Of a DNA stretch of 64,000 nt, positions 57,035 to 64,000 are shown one piece after another. This DNA is from Marsupella aquatica (taxonomy: Eukaryota > Marchantiophyta): assembly GCA_973895155.1 (NCBI GenBank), contig OZ316893.1, forward strand, positions 20,088,001 through 20,152,000, given 5' to 3'. A model generated the notes under the pieces. The model was given only the letters and a program-made list of their open reading frames with translations, had not been told where the DNA came from and did no database searches. The position numbers and the translations under genes are program-made. How positions within the stretch are numbered: the stretch's first letter is position 1; each line of letters begins with the position of its first letter.

Positions 57035-60000
57035 ACACCCTGTCATTAGATGGATTTAGACAACTTGTCTATGTTCCACTCTCAACTATCAAACAATGAA
57101 ATATGGTGAGTACCATACATTGTTGATTGCCTATTCAAGGCATCAGTTCTCTACCTTGCTTCACAAACCATTGATTTTATGATTAGATTATTGTGATATA
57201 ATAGACTGAAATTGAGCCAATGTAAACTTACATCTCATTTGCTTGAGCTCATGGCCTTAGGGAAGAAGCATAGGTGACTTTCATGACACATCGCTTGAAT
57301 GCAAAGGGGAGATAGTAAATCTCATGAGTTATCAGTCACTTCCATCAATCTACCTTATATCAGACCTCTCAAAGAAACTACCAAGTTGTGGTGCAAGAAA
57401 AACATCCTTTAAAAACATTCAAAAAAAAATCCACTATGGGGCATCCTTACTATACAGATACCCCATCTCGACAAGGCCAATCGAGATGGGAGGGGGTCCG
57501 TACAATACACTCGTTAAATTTTCCAAATTTCTTTTTACCAAATGTTTCTGTAGAAAAATTTTCTTGGGGGTTCACTTCCACAAAAATGGCACATCATGTG
57601 CGACAAATGATACGGTCATTACATTGGTTCAAAGGGAAGACTTGAAAATTTTCTCAGAAAAGCAATATGATCTTTTAAATCCAATTTTTAAACTTATAAG
57701 AACATTAGGGTCTTTCTGACCAAATTTTGGAATATTCCAAGAATATGCTAACTTTATGGGCATTGAAAATAATATTTTTGTTCTTACGTTTCACGGGGTC
57801 CAAGGCCTAAAAACATCGTAGGTGATGGGGACGCATCCATGTAGTGAGATCCCAAGGTATTTTTTGATTTTTTTGGTCTGTACGCCCATTTTGGCGCAAG
57901 TTCAACCGAGATTGAGTCAATCTCAACTGCCCAACCAAGATGCAGATAGGTGCAAAGGGCTCATCTTAGCTTCTCAACTTAGATTCATAAATTTGTGAGA
58001 TAATTGATATCAATGGCTAATATAGGTTATCAATGACAGATAAATGATGATGTTGTGCACCCCATGCCCATGCAAAGGGAAGACTTCTTGATACAAGTGG
58101 ACATTGAACACCTCAGCACTAAGCTTAGCACATACCTTTCATAGTTCTATGACAATGATAGATAAACAAATTAATATAAACTACGTCCAAGCCATCCTTC
58201 AAAACAACCAGCAATACTCTTAATTGAGATTGTAAACAACAATGAGATCAACACAAGGCAATACAAGAACACAAACCTCAAGGCTCTAAATGTATAGTTA
58301 CTCAAGCATTGTATTCCTTCCAATTTTTTTTGTCTTCCTTCTCCTCTCAAGCAGCCAGATCAACAACATACAATTTTACTCTTGCATTGGACAAAAAGGG
58401 AACAGACAAACGCTGGCAAAACATACAACAACAAACCTCCATAACAAACAAGCAGCTCCAAGACCTCCATAATGCACTTCAAGGTCTAGTGTCATCCTGT
58501 CAGTAAGCATCATTGTCCCACAATCTTGTTATGGCATCAAGCTCCAACTTTTGACCTGTACTTGAAGGTCCAAAGTGTTCAAACAAAACATTGGAATTGG
58601 GGCAGGTTGGTTGCCCCTTGACTCCCAGGTCTAAACACCAATTGAGACACCAATTGAAACCTGAATACCAAAAACTATAGCCTAACCTAACCCTCAATTC
58701 ATACCAGAGTCTCAATGGCCTCTCAAGTTATGCTCTTCCATTGCCTTTCCATAGCCCACCAATGACAACAACAGGAATTGAGGCCCATGGAGTTAGCCCC
58801 TAAACATAAAGGCCAAAACCCTACACCCATGCATACTTTTGGATATTGTCTTGGGAAAACTCAAAACTTTTATTTTGGGGGAATATATGTGTAGCAGGTG
58901 TACCAATTAGAGCATGACACATGTCCTATGCAAGTACATGACACGAAAACCCTAACTTTCTTAGATAGCTCCATGGAATATGACCCATTTAATGAGGGCC
59001 CGTTGTTCTTTCAACACCCAAGAATTTAACATACACTCTTATTCTTCCACAAAATTTTGGAAGTGTTCCTTCAAGACCATTTAAATGACTCTATACTTTG
59101 TTCCACATGATGTGGGACTCCCTCAAAAGTGAAACCCTCCAAGACCCAGGTGACCACCCTTCTTATTTTAAACAATCCAATTTGAGCAGCGAGCGTTCTT
59201 TGAAAGCAAATATGTTGGGCAATATGGGTATCACAATAGCATTAGCGTTAGGGATTTTGTCTCCCTCTCACAGTTTCATCCAAAGGAATTTGAGAGTAAA
59301 TAACACTACCAATACCAATGGACGCATTCAAGAGTTTGGAAGCGCAAATCAAGCCTATATTGCAAGTACCATTGAGATCTAAAAGATTTCTCAAGAAGGA
59401 CAATAACACAATAGCACCAGATTTTGCAACCAAACAACGATACCTATATTAAAGTATAATTCCATAAATTGAGGGTTCCAGGGCGACTCACATGCACTTG
59501 TGGCATGACTCATGGTGAGATACCTTTAGCATCAAAAATTAACTACTCAGGCAAAAAACTTATGGGGGGGGGTCTCTTTCATGAAAGTGCCACATCACAT
59601 GCAACAAAGTGTAGGTTCATTTAAATGGTCATGAAGAAAGACTTCCAATTTTTTGTGGAAAAACAAAAGGGTCCGTTAAATTTTTGGATGCGCTTTAAAG
59701 AACAATAGGCTATCAATAAATAGGTCATCTTCCATGAATTTGTCTAAGAAAGTTAGGGTTTTTTAATCATGTACATGCATAGGACACATGGCATATTCTA
59801 ATTGGTAGTACACTTGTCACTATGAGATTTGGTACGCATGTAATCCCACATAATAGTAATTTTTGTTTAACCTTTCCAAAGAAAATAGCTGAAAGTATGC
59901 ATGGGTGTCGCTAGGGTTTTGGCCTTTGTCTTTAGGGGCTCAGAAATTCCATGGGGCCTCAGTTTCTGTTGCTATTATTGGAGGGCTATAGACGGGCTAT

Positions 60001-61290
60001 GGAAGGGCGTACCCTAAGAAGGCCATTGCGGGGGGCATTGTGACTTTGGTAGAAAATGAAGGTTAGGTTAGTTTAGACTCGGGTTTTTGGTATCCAGGTT
60101 TGAGGTTCAAGTTAGGGAGTTATGGGGCAGCCAACGGACTGCCCAATTTCAATGTTCAGTTTAAACACTTTCATTGTAGCTTGAGGCAAACGTCAGAAGT
60201 TAGAGCTTGATGCCATAACAAGATTGTTGAAGGACAATGTTGGCAAGGAGGATTGCCGTTGGACCCTCTTTTGGACCTTGGAGTGCATTGTGGATCAAGG
60301 TATTAGAGTAGACTATTAGTTTGTCATGTACGTCCACTGCTCCCTGTTTTGCTAGTGTTTGTTTAAATGCCCTTTTTGTCAGGCTCATGATGATGACTAT
60401 TTTTAATGTGGATGCATGAGAAGATCGAGAAGGAAGACAATAAAACAAGGAAGGGAGGCTTGGTGAAGAAGGAAGTGCAAAGCTTGACTTTTTACATCCG
60501 AGAGTTTTGTGTGTCTTGTATTGCCTTATATGTTATTTTTAGTATTATTTCTAATTACAAGTAAGAGTATTGCTAGTTATTTTGAAGAACGACTAAGATA
60601 TATTTTGTATTTATTTTACTCCATCATTATCATAGAACCGTGAAAATCCTGTTATAAGCCCAATGCTGAGGTGTTCAATGCCCCACTTGTATTGAGGACC
60701 TTTTTTTTGCATTCACCTATCATGAAGGTCATCTCTCATTGCTTCTTCTCTGAGGCCATGAGCTCAAGCAACTCGGGGGTCTCACTATATGGGGACCTCC
60801 CCATCACCTACAATGTTTTTAGGCCTTGGACCCCCTAAAATGTAAGAATTTTTTAAAAAAAATTAACCCCTATAAATTTGGAATATTCTTGGAATATTCC
60901 AAAAATTGGATGAAAAAGACCCTCATGTTCTTATAAGTCTCAAAATTGAATTTAAAAGACCCTATTATTCTTCTACAAAAATTCGTAAATCTTCCCTTAG
61001 AACCAATAAAATGACCCTATCCTTTGTTGCACGTGATATATTATTTTTGTGAAAGTGAAACCCCCGAGTCAAGCAAATGAGTTGTAAGTTCTCATTGGCT
61101 CAATTCCCCTAAATTATATGAATATAATCCAGTCATGCAACCGTTTGTTAAACAAGGTAGAGAACGGATGCCTTGAATGGTACCAATAATGTCTAGTTTT
61201 CTATTCATAGTGTATGGTTCTCACCATGATACACTATTTGAGAGTGTAGAGAGCAACATAGACAAGTTGGTCGTTGAACAACCATAGAAT
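57035..61290. repeat. Long imperfect inverted repeat, arms about 2 kb, centre about 59.35 kb
   Basis: The left arm (about 57055-59135) is mirrored by the right arm (about 61275-59560) with roughly 70-75% identity by eye. Matched landmarks, left versus inverted right: CAACTTGTCTATGTT (57061/61275); TTCAAGGCATC.GTTCTCTACC; GGTCCAAGGCCTAAAAACAT (57798/60835); CATTGAACACCTCAGCA (58103/60680); TTGTTATGGCATCAAGCTC (58524/60222); AGAAAGTTAGGGTTTT, inverted (58955/59760); CCATTTAAATGA (59080/59620). The spacer is about 400 bp. No protein coding is evident. It could be a foldback element or two head-on insertions of one repeat. Transcription would give a long hairpin RNA. Confidence 0.8.
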
Positions 61291-63284
61291 AATATATATA
61301 ATTATTTAGTTTCATGGTCTATATACTATATAGGAGATGGAGGATGTATTGTCAAGTGAAAAGGCGGAGTAAATTACACTGAGTGTAAAGACCAAGCAAA
61401 TGGAATGATTGCAAAATTTTAGGCTCCAACTTATGAGATAATTATATTTTCTTTACAGGTATTATTTAATTCAAAACAAAGCTTTACTTAAAGTTTTTAG
61501 GGGTAAATTAACATAGTAAAAGATGGCTACTTTAAAGTACATAAGGGCGAGAAAAAAAATTACTTTTCACTTATAAGTTAGGGGGTCTAGACCTAAAAAC
61601 GTTGCACGTTATATGTAGGACCCTTCATACAGTGACCCCCCCCCCCCCCAAGAGAAAAAACAATGAGTGAGAAAGGTACATTGTGACATGACCAAGTGAG
61701 AATCATCCTGAATTATTTGTGCCCTAGTAAAGTATTTCATTGGAAGCAATTTAAAGGAAATAGTGAGAGCAGAAAGTGTAGCAAGACAAGTGCTCCAAGC
61801 AACTGAGGGAGTAGCCATGGAAGGAGAGAATAATCCTGGACATTAGTTAAGATAACTCCTGTTCATGCACAATACACAAGAATGTGGCAGGCTCTACACA
61901 AGGTATTGACAAGCTCAAAGCACTTTGTTGATGGTATACTTTCTAGGGCACTCCTGCAACTCACAATTGTTGCCCTATTGCCCCCAACCCTGCCCAAAAT
62001 GTCAAAAGGCAGTTGACCATTTTTTTTAATAAAAGTTCAATTTAGGTACACTTTACAATAACTCTTATTTGTGAGAGTGGGTTGACATGGCTTGACTTTT
62101 GCTCCTCTGAGTTTATAGAAAACTCTATTGTAACTTGTAATTATTCCAATATTTTGATATTGGGTTTTTATTACTAACAATTGTTTGATTCATTTTGAAT
62201 TTTGGATCTTTGTTGAGGCTACAACTTTTTGAAGGTCAATATGATCAATGTTGATCCATCTTGCAAGATATCCTTGATTGATAGGCTAGGTATGATGACC
62301 ACAAAGTCAATGAGTAGAGAGAAAAAATTAAAGTTTTGTTCCGAGCATGTTTGTCTATCATACAAACATGATTTGGTTCAAGAGCACAAACTCCTTCCTT
62401 TGCTATTTGCATTATAGTCGTGGTTGTGGATCAAAAGTGCCTAACATTAAGGAAGAACACAAAGTGATATACCAGTATTGTTGTTGGCATTACCAAGATT
62501 GATAACAAGCCAAGTTTATAGAAAGCTGAAATTCTAAGACTGATCGTAACTTAGTGAATAAATCTCCCAATCTATTGATGTTTGGACTCTGTCATTTTGA
62601 AGTTGAGCATGAGCCCTTTAAAAATCTGATGTTAACACTAGACAACATCTAACGGCAGAGTATGGTTTCCTCTTTTTATAAGCTTGTAAGCGGATGACAT
62701 ATGTAGGAGATTGGTGGGATCCCATATTAAGCCTCGGTGGGTTCTTTGTCAAGGGTGTGTGTGTTGTCAAACGTGGAGGTACAATAGGTTGGGTCCTGCT
62801 CATTTAAGACCCAAAATGGATCTTGATTGTGATCTATAGGACAACAAAAAACTACATCAAAATGAGACACTATTTCACTAATGCACTCATCTCTCATTAA
62901 TGATCTGTTGCTGTTGAGGGAGGGCCAATCTACTGAACTGACTCACTATATGAAAACGTAATTAGCATGTCTGCTTAGACCTAGAGTCACATGACACTTG
63001 CTGACCATCCAAATCCAAACATCATGATGCTGGTGCAATGGCTCTCAATCTTGCCGGGACAGTCCAAGTACTTGGCTAGTCGTCCACAACTTAAACACAA
63101 AGAACATCCCAAAGTACATAATTAGGGATGATCTGACAAATTTGAGCATGAGAAGATTTAGAGCAGTTGGCAGTATTGATGCATATTAATGCTGAAATCC
63201 GTACGGTTAGAGAGGCCACTGCCCACTGCCCGCAGCATTGCCCGACCATAGTATTGAGATAAGATGACAAAATAAGACTTTAAT
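61291..63284. other. AT-rich spacer with one more fragment of the long repeat
   Basis: At about 61583-61650 GGGGGTCTAGACCTAAAAACGT, then ACCCTTCATACAGTGACCCCC, resembles, in plus orientation, the GGTCCAAGGCCTAAAAACAT...AGTGAGA.CCC part of the inverted repeat, giving a third copy. No gene recognised. Confidence 0.45.
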
Positions 63285-63425
63285 TCTGTGCAACAGATGC
63301 TATCTCAGTGGTAACTATACGAACAGAGTTGGGTACCAACAGGTGCAGAGCTCGAATCCTGCCAGGCACACCACTCCTCTTTTGTAACAAACCCCACCCA
63401 AAAGTGGGGTTCATTCAGTTCCTTT
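63285..63425 (+). repeat. tRNA-derived SINE-like element, copy C
   Basis: Box-A-like TATCTCAGTGGTAAC (63301-63315), box-B-like AGCTCGAATCCTG (about 63349-63361), then a tail with ACCCCACCCAAAAGTGGGGTTCATTC. The tail hairpin matches copy B and the window-end copies. Confidence 0.6.
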
Positions 63426-63636
63426 GACATTTCGAACAAAATTTGCAATCACGCATTTTCTCGGGCAACGGACGGGGATGGCCACGGGCAAGGAGCGTGC
63501 AAGAGCCTCGATAGTGTCATTCGACGTGAATATGAGAAGAGGCTTTAATCTGAAAATCATTGGTAGGTAACCAATCAGTTTATTTCCTTCTACAAGTCAT
63601 GGGAATCGAATTGAATGCTGTCCATTGTGCAGGCGA

Positions 63637-63997
63637 TTGCTGCCGGTAGCCGGTCGGTGCAGGCTAGCTACGTGTAGAATACAGCTAAATATGTCTAACG
63701 TGCCACTGGTAACATCTAGCAGGCTCTGTCCTGGTGGTAGGTGGGTGAGATGGTGGCAAGGGAGGGTTGGGTTTGAAACTTGCCGGCCCCGTTTTCCCTT
63801 TTAACACAGATCCCCCCAAATTTGGGGTACAGAGGTCTCTAGTGACACTAGTACGTTCTTTAATTCCACCCGAGAGTTTAACACACCTCTTCCCCAAAAA
63901 GTGGGGTTCACTAGCACCTAGTGACACTTAGAATTTCTTCATTCAAGGAGAAGAACCGGCTGTAGCAGTTTCCGGTCAATGTTCACTCAACTACAAG
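63637..63997 (+). repeat. SINE-like dispersed repeat, copy D
   Basis: Direct relative of 685-1065: GCTGCCGGTAGCCGGT, CTGGTGGTAGG, GGGTTTGAAACTTG (box-B-like), TTTTAACACAGATCCCCCC, a TTGGGGTACAGAGG tail, CTCTAGTGACAC, a second CCCCAAAAAGTGGGGTTCA, and AACCGGCTGTAGCAGTTTCC. The element runs close to the window end. Confidence 0.5.
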
Positions 63998-64000
63998 ACA

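Overview
This window is plant nuclear DNA. Its genes are split by GT-AG introns and encode a chloroplast-type SppA protease, a complex I subunit, a cytosolic ribosomal protein and a GPI-anchored lipid-transfer protein. The RPL15 promoter carries a telo-box. The 8-cysteine LTPG points to a land plant, or at least a streptophyte. I cannot name the species from sequence alone. Gene density is low: four host genes in 64 kb, separated by transposons and degenerate repeats.

Host genes, all on the minus strand: RPL15 (5054-6052, 3 exons, 204 aa), the NDUFS5/15-kDa twin-CX9C subunit of complex I (9412-9926, 2 exons, 78 aa), the chloroplast signal peptide peptidase/protease IV SPPA (12345 to about 19471, 14 coding exons, about 693 aa, first exon tentative), and an LTPG-type lipid-transfer protein (50447-52354, 3 exons, 170 aa). 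Exon phases were checked across every junction I list for these genes.

21064-37065 is a minus-strand Copia LTR retrotransposon with two LTRs of about 345 bp, an initiator-tRNA-Met PBS, a polypurine tract and a perfect 5-bp target duplication (ATTTC). It is dead: four in-frame stops plus altered catalytic residues in integrase and reverse transcriptase. Its 5' leader is interrupted by a Ty3/Gypsy element, also minus strand, with gag, protease, a cytosine-5 DNA methyltransferase-like domain, RT-RNase H-integrase, and a C-terminal PHD finger. A DNA-methylation writer and a putative chromatin reader in one retroelement is the most striking thing in the window.

38565-48607 is a 10-kb Mutator-like (MULE) transposon. 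It has 361-bp terminal inverted repeats about 98% identical, a minus-strand transposase (MULE DDE domain plus SWIM zinc finger), and convergent plus-strand accessory genes. One accessory protein looks like the zinc-bearing OB fold of RPA1. The convergent two-sided layout recalls MuDR.

The rest is repeat-rich. There is a tRNA-headed SINE-like family with a CCCCAC...GTGGGG hairpin tail (both window ends, 55.8 kb and 63.3 kb), a very long imperfect inverted repeat centred near 59.35 kb (arms about 2 kb), a 46-bp inverted-repeat pair bracketing LTPG exon 1, a degraded solo LTR near 49 kb, and several short tandem duplications. Coordinates were read by eye and may be off by a base where phase gave no check.
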